Source: an uncultured Pseudomonas sp. (lineage in GTDB: Bacteria; Pseudomonadota; Gammaproteobacteria; Pseudomonadales; Pseudomonadaceae). Taken from it: a stretch of 53,056 nt of DNA. The stretch is from assembly GCF_913777995.1 (NCBI RefSeq), contig NZ_CAJYVE010000001.1, positions 1 through 53,056 of the forward strand, read 5' to 3'. The translations under genes were made by a program, and so were the position numbers. Of the stretch, positions 1-9,977 are shown piece after piece; the first letter of the stretch is position 1, and each line of letters opens with the position of its first letter. Under the pieces are notes generated by a model. That model was given only the letters and a program-made list of their open reading frames with translations, was not told the DNA's origin and did no database searches.

Positions 1-200
1 GGCGCCGGAAGGAGGGAAGTCTGCCCGCAGGGCAGACCCAAGCCAGGAGCAATGGCTTTTGGTTACTTTTGGCGCGCAGGGCACCTGGAAACCAAAAGTA
101 ACCCGCCGTAAAGGCGGAAAGGTGACTCAAGGGCACTGATGCAGCGACGGGTGTACCCGCTCCAGATAGTCTGCTATTCGCGAGCAAGCTCGCTCCCACC
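1..200. repeat. Cluster of short inverted repeats (Pseudomonas intergenic repeat type)
   Basis: No gene is visible here. The stretch is a series of hairpins: GTCTGCCC at 19-26 pairs with GGGCAGAC at 30-37; GGTTACTTTTGG at 61-72 is perfectly complementary to 92-103; CCGCC at 103-107 pairs with GGCGG at 113-117. A REP-like motif, gagcaagctcgctccc, lies at 182-197. The TTTTGG/AGTAACC hairpin followed by a CCGCC stem looks to me like a sequence that recurs between Pseudomonas genes, but I cannot search for copies here. Part could act as the terminator of a gene ending left of the window. Confidence 0.6.
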
Positions 201-230
201 AAGCCGCAAAGCGCTTAACCGAACAGTATT

Positions 231-322
231 GGCTTTAGCCGCGAAAACGCCGGGTAATTCACTGCATCTGTCGTGAACATGCGGCCGCTTCGCGGCTGGA
301 GCCGCTCCTACCGGCCTAACTG
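231..322. repeat. REP-doublet repeat unit, copy A
   Basis: Two REP-like stems (ggctttagccgcgaa at 231-245 and cgcttcgcggct at 286-297, followed by gccgctcctacc) flank a spacer that reads attcactgcatctg, then gtgaacatgcg. The same arrangement and spacer recur at 17268-17369 and 46771-46872. Copy A is the most diverged of the three. It lies 100 bp upstream of waaA, and a partial further REP (attggcttcagccg) follows at 329-342. Confidence 0.7.
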
Positions 323-421
323 ACCCATATTGGCTTCAGCCGTGGGATATCCATGCTGGAATCAAGGATCCTATGCAGCGTGCTCGCCCCCTCGGGGTGA
401 GGCCTAGTAAACTTCGCCGCC

Positions 422-1696
422 ATGAACAGAACCCTCTATACCCTGCTGTTTCACCTGGGCCTGCCGCTGGTTGCGCTGCGCCTGTTCCTGCGTGCGCGCA
501 AGGCTCCGGCCTATGCCAGACGGATCCGCGAGCGCTTCGCCTTCGGCCTGCCGCCCCTGCGCCAGGGCGGTATCTGGGTGCATGCGGTGTCGGTGGGCGA
601 GAGCATCGCCGCTGCGCCCATGGTTCGCGCGCTGCTGGCTGCCTATCCGGAGCAGGTCATCACCCTGACCTGCATGACCCCCACCGGTTCTGAGCGCATT
701 CAGGCGCTGTTCGCCAACGAACCGCGCGTGCAACATTGCTACCTGCCCTATGACCTGCCCTGGGCGGCCGGGCGCTTTCTCGACCGGGTCAAACCGCGGC
801 TGGGCATCATCATGGAAACCGAGCTGTGGCCCAACCACATTCACCAGTGCGCCCGGCGCGGCATTGCGGTGTTGCTGGCCAACGCGCGCTTGTCCGAGCG
901 TTCGGCGCGCGGTTATGCACGCTTCGCCGGCTTGACCCGGCCGATGCTCGCCGAGATGAACGGCATAGCCGTGCAGACCGAAGCCGAGGCCCAGCGCTTT
1001 CGGGACCTGGGCGCGCGGCCCGAGTGCGTGACGGTGACCGGCTCGATCAAGTTCGACCTGCGCGTCGACCCGCACCTGCCCGAGCAGGCCAGGCAGTTGC
1101 GTGAGCAATGGCAGGCTGACGGGCGGCCCGTATGGATCGCCGCCAGCACCCATGCCGGTGAAGACGAAAGCGTCCTGGCCGCGCATCGTCAGTTGCTGGC
1201 CAGTCACCCCCAGGCGCTGTTGATTCTGGTGCCGCGCCACCCGGAACGCTTCGACAGCGTGTATCAACTGTGTGAACAACAGGGTTTCGCCACGGTGCGT
1301 CGCTCCAGCGGCCAGCCAGTCACGGCGCAGACCTCGGTGCTGCTTGGCGACACCATGGGCGAGTTGCTGTTTCTCTATGCGCTGGCCGACTGCGCCTTCG
1401 TCGGTGGCAGCCTGGTGCCTAACGGCGGGCACAATCTATTGGAGCCGGCTGCGCTGGGCAAACCGGTGCTCAGCGGCCCGCACCTGTTCAACTTCCTGGA
1501 AATCGCCGCGATGCTGCGCACTGCCGGGGCCTTGCTGGAAGTCAGTGACTCGGCGGCCCTGGCCCGTGCGGTGGGTGAACTGTTCGAACAGCCGCAAACC
1601 GCCCGGCGCATGGCCGAGGCGGGGCAGCAGGTGATGCAGGCCAACCAGGGCGCCTTGCAGCGCCTGCTGGGCATGATTGCGCGGTTGATGGGGTAG
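422..1696 (+). CDS. waaA: 3-deoxy-D-manno-octulosonic acid (Kdo) transferase
   Basis: The 424-residue product matches the usual size of WaaA/KdtA, the inner-membrane glycosyltransferase (GT30) that adds Kdo from CMP-Kdo to lipid IVA in lipopolysaccharide core synthesis. A short hydrophobic N-terminal segment (about residues 4-20) serves as membrane anchor. Family blocks visible are WVHAVSVGES near residue 57 with the general-base Glu, METELWPN near 125, and VGGSLVPNGGHNLLEPAA near 330 in the nucleotide-sugar domain. The ATG at 422 gives the normal N-terminus, although the Shine-Dalgarno sequence is poor. The gene stands alone here and converges on the tolC-like gene, with only nine bases between their stop codons. 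Recognition is by family motifs and is firm. Confidence 0.95.
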   Translation: MNRTLYTLLFHLGLPLVALRLFLRARKAPAYARRIRERFAFGLPPLRQGGIWVHAVSVGESIAAAPMVRALLAAYPEQVITLTCMTPTGSERIQALFANEPRVQHCYLPYDLPWAAGRFLDRVKPRLGIIMETELWPNHIHQCARRGIAVLLANARLSERSARGYARFAGLTRPMLAEMNGIAVQTEAEAQRFRDLGARPECVTVTGSIKFDLRVDPHLPEQARQLREQWQADGRPVWIAASTHAGEDESVLAAHRQLLASHPQALLILVPRHPERFDSVYQLCEQQGFATVRRSSGQPVTAQTSVLLGDTMGELLFLYALADCAFVGGSLVPNGGHNLLEPAALGKPVLSGPHLFNFLEIAAMLRTAGALLEVSDSAALARAVGELFEQPQTARRMAEAGQQVMQANQGALQRLLGMIARLMG

Positions 1697-1705
1697 TTCG
1701 TTGGC

Positions 1706-3145
1706 TCAGCGCTTGGCCGGGCGCTCGAAGTTCTTGCGGGCTTCCTGGGCCAGGTCCGGCGGCAGGAAGTCCCGGTCCGGGTTGTAGTCGGCCTTGAGGT
1801 AGCCTGACAGCGCCTGCAGGTCGCTGGGGCTGAGGGTGCCGGCAGCCTGCTTGAGGCGCAGGTTGTCGATGATGTAGTCGTAGCGGGTGTTGTTGTAGTC
1901 GCGCACCGAAGCGTAGAGCTGGCGCTGCGCGTCGAGTACGTCGACGATGTTGCGGGTGCCGACCTGGTAGCCGATCTCGGTGGCTTCCAGGGCGCTCTGG
2001 TTGGAGATGATCGCCTGTTTGCGAGCCTGCACCTGCTCGACGTCGGTGTTTACCGCACGGTGCAGATTGCGGGTGTTTTCCACCACCTGGCGGCGCAGGC
2101 TTTCGCGACGCTGTTCGCTCTGGTTCAGCCGCGCATAGGCCTCGCGCACCTGGGAACTGGTCAGCCCGCCGCTGTACAGCGGAATGTTCAACTCCACGCC
2201 GATGCTGCGCTGGTCAACGTCACCCCGATAGTCCATGCCGGTGTAGTTGGGGTTGGAAAAGCCCAGCAGATCGTTGTCGCCGCGCTGCCACCTGGCTACC
2301 GCATCCACCGTGGGCGCATGCCCGGCCTTGCGCTGGCTGAGGGTCTCGCGCGCCGCGTCCACGGCATGGTTGCTGGCCAGCAGGTCGAGGTTCTGTTGTG
2401 CCGCGGTGTCGACCCAGGCCTTGGCATCGTTCGGTGTCGGCGGCAGCACCGGCAGGTTGTGGTTGATGCCCTCGATGGCGTTGTATTGGCGGTTGGTCAG
2501 GGTCACCAGGGCCTGAAAAGCATCTTCGACCTGACGCTGGGCGATGAGTCGGGAGGCCCGCGAGCCGTCGTAGCGCGCCTGCGCCTGCAGCACGTCGGTC
2601 TTGTCCGAGAGGCCGACGTCGAAGCGTTCGTTGGCCTGGTCCAGTTGGCGGCGCAGCGCGGCTTCTTCGGCCTTGGCGGTGGCCAGGTTGTCCTGGGCGC
2701 GCAGGACGCCGAAGTAGCCCTGTGCCGACTGCAGGATGAGGTTTTGTTCGTTGGCCGACAGCTCCAGTGCGGCCTGCTCGTTGACCGCTTTGGCCGCTTG
2801 CAGCTGGAACCAGCGGTCGGCGCGGAACAGCGGCTGGCTCAGGGTTGCCTGGTACAGGGTGCCGTTGCGTGTGGCGGTGGCGTGGGGCTGGTCGATCTGC
2901 GTACGGGTGCTGCTGTTCTGGGCGCCGGCGGAGAGATTCGGCAGCAGCCCGGCGCGAGCTTGCGGAACGCCTTCGCTGCGCGCCTGGTAGTCGGCGCGTG
3001 CGGCGGCCAGGTCTGCGTTGTTGTCGACTGCCTGCTGGTAAACGTCGAGCAGCCCGTTGAGCGCCGTGAGCGGCGCGTCGCCGGCCTGGCTGGGGGCGCT
3101 GCAGGCGCAGGACACGGCAATGGCCAACGACAGTTTGCGCAGCAT
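1706..3145 (-). CDS. tolC: TolC family outer-membrane efflux protein
   Basis: This is the outer-membrane channel of tripartite efflux pumps and type I secretion. The 479-residue product starts with a signal peptide (MLRKLSLAIAVSCACSAPSQA) followed by two outer-membrane efflux-protein repeats. The typical TolC features are visible: SQPLFRADRW near residue 105, the helix-rich segment around VGLSDKTDVLQAQA, and the repeated element VGTRNIVDVLDAQRQLY near 400. The open frame extends upstream to 3466, but I chose the ATG at 3145 because the signal peptide begins there and AAGGAA lies eight bases upstream. The extension would also run over the thiC riboswitch. The gene is divergent from thiC. The specific partner pump is not in the window, so the name denotes the family rather than proven equivalence to E. 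coli TolC. Confidence 0.92.
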   Translation of the reverse strand: MLRKLSLAIAVSCACSAPSQAGDAPLTALNGLLDVYQQAVDNNADLAAARADYQARSEGVPQARAGLLPNLSAGAQNSSTRTQIDQPHATATRNGTLYQATLSQPLFRADRWFQLQAAKAVNEQAALELSANEQNLILQSAQGYFGVLRAQDNLATAKAEEAALRRQLDQANERFDVGLSDKTDVLQAQARYDGSRASRLIAQRQVEDAFQALVTLTNRQYNAIEGINHNLPVLPPTPNDAKAWVDTAAQQNLDLLASNHAVDAARETLSQRKAGHAPTVDAVARWQRGDNDLLGFSNPNYTGMDYRGDVDQRSIGVELNIPLYSGGLTSSQVREAYARLNQSEQRRESLRRQVVENTRNLHRAVNTDVEQVQARKQAIISNQSALEATEIGYQVGTRNIVDVLDAQRQLYASVRDYNNTRYDYIIDNLRLKQAAGTLSPSDLQALSGYLKADYNPDRDFLPPDLAQEARKNFERPAKR

Positions 3146-3295
3146 GGGGCGTTCCTTTTCCAGAAGATGATGGCAATCAGATTCGCGAGTGTAGAGTCTG
3201 CGGGTCATGGCAACAATCAGCCATTTCCGCCTTTTATCGCGGGTTTTGCTGCAAGGTCTGGCGCTCGCCCCCCTGGCCGGCATAGACTGGCGCCG

Positions 3296-3387
3296 TTCTT
3301 GTCGGGGTGCCTTGATGTGAGGCTGAGATCGGTTAAGCCGGATCCCGTTGAACCTGATCAGGTTAGCGCCTGCGTAGGGAACAAGAT
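3296..3387 (+). promoter_or_regulatory. TPP (thiamin pyrophosphate) riboswitch, THI element
   Basis: The conserved core is unmistakable: cggggtgcc (3303-3311), ggctgagat (3321-3329), cccgttgaacctgatc (3344-3359) and gcgtaggga (3372-3380). The closing stem P1 pairs cttgt (3298-3302) with acaag (3381-3385). It lies about 170 bases upstream of the thiC start codon on the same strand, the standard site for feedback control of HMP-phosphate synthesis by thiamin pyrophosphate. Confidence 0.96.
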
Positions 3388-3409
3388 TGCTCGCTCCCGG
3401 CGAGTCCTC

Positions 3410-5444
<2,035 letters not shown>

Positions 5445-5458
5445 GCCGGCCGTTGCAC

Positions 5459-5491
5459 GCGGCAAGCCGGCGCGTACGCCTGGCTTGCCGC
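5459..5491 (+). terminator. Hairpin between thiC and cytX, possible attenuator
   Basis: A perfect 10-bp stem, gcggcaagcc (5459-5468) with ggcttgccgc (5482-5491), has a 13-base loop and is followed by tgttctttt. It could partly terminate thiC transcripts or protect the thiC 3' end, giving lower cytX expression. The T tract is interrupted, so strength is uncertain. Confidence 0.5.
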
Positions 5492-5519
5492 TGTTCTTTT
5501 CCTCTCGTGAGACGCGAAT

Positions 5520-6821
5520 GTGAGCACACCTGGCAGTTTTTCTCCGGACCAGCCGGTACCCGCAGCACAGCGGGTGTTTGGCGGTCGCGACTTGTTTTCC
5601 CTGTGGTTCTCCCTGGGCATCGGCTTGATGGTGCTGCAGGCCGGTGCCTTGCTGGCGCCGGGGCTGGGCATGGCCGGCGCTTTGCTGGCGGTGCTGTTGG
5701 GCTCGTCGATCGGCGTGCTGCTGCTCGCCGCGGCCGGGGTCATTGGCAGCGACACCGGGCTGTCGGCCATGGCCTCGCTGCGGCTCAGCCTGGGGCGGCA
5801 GGGGGCGCTGCTGCCGGCGGCGCTCAACCTGTTGCAACTGGTGGGTTGGGGCGCCTTCGAAATCGTGGTGATGCGCGACGCCGCCAGCCTGTTGGCCGAA
5901 CGTGCCTGGGGGGCAGGCGCTGCGTGGGCCAGTCCGTTGCTCTGGGCCTTGCTGTTCGGCGCCCTGGCCACGTTGCTGGCGGTCAGCGGGCCGTTGACCT
6001 TCGTGCGCAAGGTGCTGCGTCAATGGGGCATCTGGCTGCTGCTGGGCGCCTGCCTGTGGCTGACCTGGAACCTGCTGGCCAAGGCCGACCTGGCGGCGCT
6101 GTGGGTCAAGGCCGGGGACGGCTCGATGCCGTTCGCCACCGGCCTGGACCTGGCCATCGCCATGCCGTTGTCGTGGCTGCCGCTGATCGCCGACTACTCA
6201 CGCTTCGGCCGCCAGGCCAAGCCGGTGTTCATGGGCACGGCCTTGGGGTACTTCATCGGCAATTGCTGGCTGATGAGCCTGGGCGTGGCCTACACCCTGG
6301 CCTTCGTCGAAGCCGAGCAGGCCAATGCCTTGCTGCTGGCGCTGGCCGGAGCCGGCATGGGCATCCCGCTGTTGCTGATTCTGCTCGATGAGTCGGAAAA
6401 GGCCTTCGCCGACATTCACTCGGCGGCGGTGTCCAGCGCCTTGCTGTCAGGCTTGCGGGTCGAGCACCTGGCTCTGGGGATCGGGGTGCTCTGCACGCTG
6501 ATCGCCTGTTTAGCGCCGTTGGCGCAGTACGAAGGCTTCCTGCTGCTGATCGGCTCGTTGTTTGCGCCGCTGTTCGGTGTGGTGCTGACCGACCACTTCA
6601 TTCTGCGTCGGCGCCGGTTACCGGCCAACGTGCCGGCGCTGCGCTGGACCAGCCTGCTGGCCTGGCTGGGTGGGGTGAGCACCTACCACCTGCTGGCCAA
6701 CCTGTACCCGGAGGTTGGCGCGACACTGCCGGCGCTGTTGCTCGCCGGCGTGCTGCAGGCGCTGCTGGGCGTGGGCTTCAGCTGCGGCCAGGGAACAGCT
6801 CCGGACGGATCACGCCGTTGA
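5520..6821 (+). CDS. cytX: NCS1-family permease CytX, probable hydroxymethylpyrimidine transporter
   Basis: This 433-residue, very hydrophobic protein has about twelve predicted membrane segments. It belongs to the nucleobase:cation symporter-1 (cytosine/purine permease) family. The N-terminal FSLWFSLGIGLMVLQAGALLAPGL and the internal LDLAIAMPLSWLPLIADYSRF are typical. The thiC-linked branch is known as CytX and is inferred to import the thiamin pyrimidine HMP. Position 75 bases after riboswitch-controlled thiC is the main functional clue. The start is GTG at 5520; a nearby ATG at 5518 runs straight into a stop. The 3' end overlaps the convergent RsiV-like gene by 44 bases. The substrate is inferred from family and context. 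Confidence 0.85.
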   Translation: MSTPGSFSPDQPVPAAQRVFGGRDLFSLWFSLGIGLMVLQAGALLAPGLGMAGALLAVLLGSSIGVLLLAAAGVIGSDTGLSAMASLRLSLGRQGALLPAALNLLQLVGWGAFEIVVMRDAASLLAERAWGAGAAWASPLLWALLFGALATLLAVSGPLTFVRKVLRQWGIWLLLGACLWLTWNLLAKADLAALWVKAGDGSMPFATGLDLAIAMPLSWLPLIADYSRFGRQAKPVFMGTALGYFIGNCWLMSLGVAYTLAFVEAEQANALLLALAGAGMGIPLLLILLDESEKAFADIHSAAVSSALLSGLRVEHLALGIGVLCTLIACLAPLAQYEGFLLLIGSLFAPLFGVVLTDHFILRRRRLPANVPALRWTSLLAWLGGVSTYHLLANLYPEVGATLPALLLAGVLQALLGVGFSCGQGTAPDGSRR

Positions 6822-7524
6822 GCTGCGGGTAGGGGATCTTCAGTTCGATGTGGCCCATCGCGTACGGCGCGATGGTCGTCACCGGATACTTGAGGATCAC
6901 CGCGCCGTAGGTCAGCGCCACATTCGGGGTGCGCTTGAACGGCCAGTTCTTGAGGAACTCGGGGTCTTCATTGACCTTGGTCGACACCAGCCAGGCCTGG
7001 TGGGCCAACTGTGCCTTCTGCCAGAACTCGTTTTCCTTGCCGGGCACGACCATGTCGGCCAGGGTCAGGACTTTCTGCTGCTGACGCGAATAGTTGATCA
7101 ACGCCCGTCCGGGGTCGCCATGGGCGCCGCCGGTGTCCAGGTAGCTGGACAGCTCGATGACCACGATACCGTCATGCTGTTCGCGTACCTTGGCCTGCAG
7201 GTAGCTGTTGTTGCGTCCCTGTGCCTGGCTGAGGAATTGTTGCTCGTAGGCTTTCAGCGAGGTCGGCGCCGGCTGGCCGGGCAGGGCAGGCGCCAGCTGC
7301 AGCAGGTTCTTCTGCACGATGGCGTCCAGGCGCGGCTCATCAGGGAAATGCACGGTATCGATGTTCACCAGTGGGCAGTCACTGCTGCTGCAGCCAGGCT
7401 TGATCTGCTCCCAGGCTTCACGCTCGACCTGCAGAGGGGCACGCATGTTGGGTTTGAACAGGCTCTGGCAGGCGCCCAGGGTTACGACCAGGCAAACCAG
7501 TGCGGCGATCTTCGGTAACGACAT
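6778..7524 (-). CDS. RsiV-like (DUF3298) lipoprotein of unknown function
   Basis: The 248-residue product begins with a lipoprotein signal ending in the lipobox LGAC (Cys19), so it should be anchored in the cell envelope. The body resembles the RsiV/DUF3298 domain: YLDTGGAHGDPG near residue 121, a segment about the expected timing of protein maturation, and the C-terminal PYAMGHIELKIPY. In Bacillus the RsiV domain senses lysozyme and binds SigV, but no sigma-factor gene lies nearby and this protein has no cytoplasmic anti-sigma part. A periplasmic or outer-membrane binding role is an inference only. ATG at 7524 has AAGGA eight bases upstream. It overlaps cytX tail to tail by 44 bases and is divergent from nudF. 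Confidence 0.7.
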   Translation of the reverse strand: MSLPKIAALVCLVVTLGACQSLFKPNMRAPLQVEREAWEQIKPGCSSSDCPLVNIDTVHFPDEPRLDAIVQKNLLQLAPALPGQPAPTSLKAYEQQFLSQAQGRNNSYLQAKVREQHDGIVVIELSSYLDTGGAHGDPGRALINYSRQQQKVLTLADMVVPGKENEFWQKAQLAHQAWLVSTKVNEDPEFLKNWPFKRTPNVALTYGAVILKYPVTTIAPYAMGHIELKIPYPQLNGVIRPELFPGRS

Positions 7525-7731
7525 GATGATCCTTGGCAGGTATCGGAAAAGGCGATGCGCAAGCGCATACAGGCCGGTTGGACTGTGAAAAGTGCCTTCG
7601 GTTCGCCATTGGGCGGATTAGAAATGCTTTGCCGTGGGCGCGTCTACCCTGCATCTTCATAGGGGGCTGCATCCGGTGCGCGATGCGCGTTAGGATGGCC
7701 CCATGCCAATGCCTTCCGCAGTGAGAAATCC

Positions 7732-8349
7732 ATGACCCAGACGCCCCGTTCGACCCCGACCGCCTTCGAGATCACCCGACGCGAGACCTGCTTCAAGGGT
7801 TTCTACCGTCTGGACAAGCTGTTTCTGCGTCATGAACAGTTCGACGGCAGCATGGGGCGTGAGCTGAGCCGCGAGCTGTTCGTGCGTCACGATGCCGTGT
7901 GCGTGCTGCCCTACGATGCCAAGCGCGACGAAGTGGTGCTGATCGAGCAGTTCCGCGTCGGTGCGGCAGAGAAAACCGCCAACCCGTGGCTGATCGAAAT
8001 GGTCGCCGGTCTGATCGACAAGGATGAGCAACCGGAAGAAGTTGCTCATCGCGAGGCAGAAGAGGAAGCTGGGCTGAAGTTCAGTGCGCTGTGGCCGATT
8101 ACCCGGTACTTTCCTTCGCCGGGGGGCAGCGATGAATACGTGCATCTGTTCCTGGGGCAGTGCGACAGCCAGGATGCCGGTGGCATCCACGGGCTGGAAT
8201 CCGAGGGGGAGGACATTCGTGTCACGGTCTGGTCGTTCGACGACGCCCTGCAAGCCGTGGCCGATGGCCGGATCATGAACGCGGCGGCGATCATTGCCAT
8301 CCAGTGGCTGGCCTTGAACCGCAGCGAAATCAGGGGGCTATGGTCGTGA
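7732..8349 (+). CDS. nudF: ADP-ribose pyrophosphatase (Nudix)
   Basis: NudF hydrolyses ADP-ribose to AMP and ribose 5-phosphate, a housekeeping clean-up of reactive nucleotide sugars. The 205-residue protein contains a full Nudix box starting at GLIDKDEQPEEVAHREAEEE (about residues 92-111), with the REAEEEAG core that binds Mg2+. It also has the FRVGAAEKTANPWLIEMVAGL segment typical of the ADP-ribose subfamily. The stop codon overlaps the start of the following DUF1249 gene, so the two are translationally coupled; cpdA comes next on the same strand. Confidence 0.93.
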   Translation: MTQTPRSTPTAFEITRRETCFKGFYRLDKLFLRHEQFDGSMGRELSRELFVRHDAVCVLPYDAKRDEVVLIEQFRVGAAEKTANPWLIEMVAGLIDKDEQPEEVAHREAEEEAGLKFSALWPITRYFPSPGGSDEYVHLFLGQCDSQDAGGIHGLESEGEDIRVTVWSFDDALQAVADGRIMNAAAIIAIQWLALNRSEIRGLWS

Positions 8350-8792
8350 ATCTGTTGCGCGAGCGCTATCGTGTGGATCTTGCCGGGCTGCAGGCAGCAT
8401 GCGAGGCCAACTATGCCCGCCTGATGCGCCTGCTGCCTGACATGCGCACGCAGAAAAGCTCGCGCCGCGTGGCGGTGACCCAGGGCGACCAGATGCTGGG
8501 CGTGCTGACCCTCGAAGTGCTGCTCGACTGTCCCTACACCACCACCTTGCAGGTGCGCCAGGAACACAGCCTGCCCTGGCTGCCGGTGCCGCGCCTGGAG
8601 GTACAGGTCTACCACGATGCGCGCATGGCCGAGGTCATCGGCGCCGAACATGCGCGGCGCTTCCAGGGTATCTACCCGTACCCCAATGCAGACATGCATC
8701 AGCCTGACGAAAAGGCCCAGCTCAACCTGTTCCTCGGCGAGTGGCTGAGCCACTGCCTGGCGTGCGGGCATGAGTATGAAGTGGTGCGCTGA
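8340..8792 (+). CDS. DUF1249 domain protein of unknown function
   Basis: The 150-residue soluble protein matches the DUF1249 family, which in gamma-proteobacteria sits between nudF and cpdA. Recognisable segments are YARLMRLLPDM near residue 26, YTTTLQVRQ near 68, LEVQVYHDARMAEVI near 84 and PNADMHQPDEKAQLN near 117. There is no signal peptide or membrane segment. The ATG at 8340 lies inside the last codons of nudF (10-bp overlap), so expression depends on nudF translation. GTG at 8346 is an alternative start. No biochemical role is known to me; conserved linkage to nudF and cpdA hints at nucleotide metabolism. Confidence 0.82.
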   Translation: MVVNLLRERYRVDLAGLQAACEANYARLMRLLPDMRTQKSSRRVAVTQGDQMLGVLTLEVLLDCPYTTTLQVRQEHSLPWLPVPRLEVQVYHDARMAEVIGAEHARRFQGIYPYPNADMHQPDEKAQLNLFLGEWLSHCLACGHEYEVVR

Positions 8793-9085
8793 GACTTGTT
8801 TCCCGCTTCGGTAATTATCGTCGCAAGAAACGTCTATCGGGCTTTGTAGGTTGTTTCCGAAACAGATTTGAGTGCGATGTATCTCGCTGCGACCGCACGA
8901 TAGGTCGTGCTAGTTTCGCCCTGACTTTCAATCAGGCGGTCGTGCATGGTTTATATTGCTGGCGATGGGCAGGTCGCGAGGGCAGTTAAGCTGTGAGCCC
9001 GAGTGTGAACCGGCTCTCAATCCCCATTTGCCGCGTCCCGTCTCAGCCACCATAATCGCAGCGTATCGTCCCCAGGAGACGGCCG
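8793..9085. other. Intergenic region without a recognisable gene; small inverted repeats
   Basis: No coding sequence is convincing here. It holds the palindrome TGTTTC-C-GAAACA at 8852-8864, too tight for an RNA hairpin and so more like a protein site. It also holds two small stems: GCACGA/TCGTGC at 8895-8910 and CCTGA/TCAGG at 8920-8936. The cpdA ribosome-binding site AGGAG is at 9073-9077. A small RNA or a regulated cpdA promoter is possible but unproven. Confidence 0.4.
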
Positions 9086-9895
9086 TTGCCGAGTTCATCT
9101 ATCAAGGACACCTCCGTCCTGCTGGTCCAGTTATCCGACAGTCACCTGTTCGCCGAGGCGGATGGCACGTTGCTGGGCCTGCCGACCCGCGACAGCCTGG
9201 AAAAGGTCGTCGAGCAGGTCCAGGCCGAACAGCCGGACATCGACCTGGTGCTGATGACCGGGGATATCTCTCAGGACGGCTCGTTGCTGTCCTACCAGGC
9301 CTTCCGCCAGCTCAGCGAGCGCCTCGGGGCGGCGGTGCGCTGGCTGCCGGGCAACCACGACGAAGCGCCGCAGATGCGTGCCGCCGCCGAGGGCAGCGAG
9401 GTGCTGCAGCCGGTGGTGGATGTCGGGCGCTGGCGGGTGACCCTGCTCGACTCCGAGGTCGAGGGCGCGGTGTTCGGCTACCTGGCCGATGAGCAACTGA
9501 GCCTTCTGGAGCGCTCGCTGCGCGAAGCGCCTGACCGCCATCACCTCGTTTGCCTGCATCACCATCCGGTCTCCATTGGTTGTGAATGGATGGCGCCGAT
9601 CGGCCTGCACAATGCCGAGGCACTGTTCGCTGTGCTGGATCGTTATCCACAGGTGCGCGCGGTGCTCTGGGGGCATGTCCACCAAGCCTTCGACCAGCAG
9701 CGCAACGGGGTTCGTCTGCTGGCCACGCCATCCACCTGCATCCAGTTCGCGCCCGGCAGTGTGGACTTCACCCTCGACGAAGCGGCACCCGGCTATCGCT
9801 GGCTGCGCCTGCACGACGACGGACGGCTGGAAACCGCTGTTTCGCGCCTGAGCGGCGTAGATTTCGAGATCGACTTCTCAGGCGCGGGTTATTGA
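9086..9895 (+). CDS. cpdA: 3',5'-cyclic-AMP phosphodiesterase CpdA
   Basis: CpdA is a class III metallophosphodiesterase that hydrolyses cAMP to AMP and so lowers Vfr/Crp signalling. The 269-residue sequence carries the calcineurin-like metal ligands in order: SDSHLF (D-x-H) near residue 19, MTGDIS near 57, PGNHDE near 89, LHHHPV near 158 and WGHVHQ near 196. I take TTG at 9086 as start because AGGAG lies eight bases before it and the N-terminus leads directly into the first motif. The gene follows nudF and DUF1249 after a 293-bp gap and precedes the yqiA-like esterase. Confidence 0.93.
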   Translation: MPSSSIKDTSVLLVQLSDSHLFAEADGTLLGLPTRDSLEKVVEQVQAEQPDIDLVLMTGDISQDGSLLSYQAFRQLSERLGAAVRWLPGNHDEAPQMRAAAEGSEVLQPVVDVGRWRVTLLDSEVEGAVFGYLADEQLSLLERSLREAPDRHHLVCLHHHPVSIGCEWMAPIGLHNAEALFAVLDRYPQVRAVLWGHVHQAFDQQRNGVRLLATPSTCIQFAPGSVDFTLDEAAPGYRWLRLHDDGRLETAVSRLSGVDFEIDFSGAGY

Positions 9896-9977
9896 AACAA
9901 GTCGGCGTTACGGTCCTGCCTCCTGAGTCCTGTAAACTGTGCGGCTTTATCCTGATGCGTGTCTGCGGAGCACTGGC

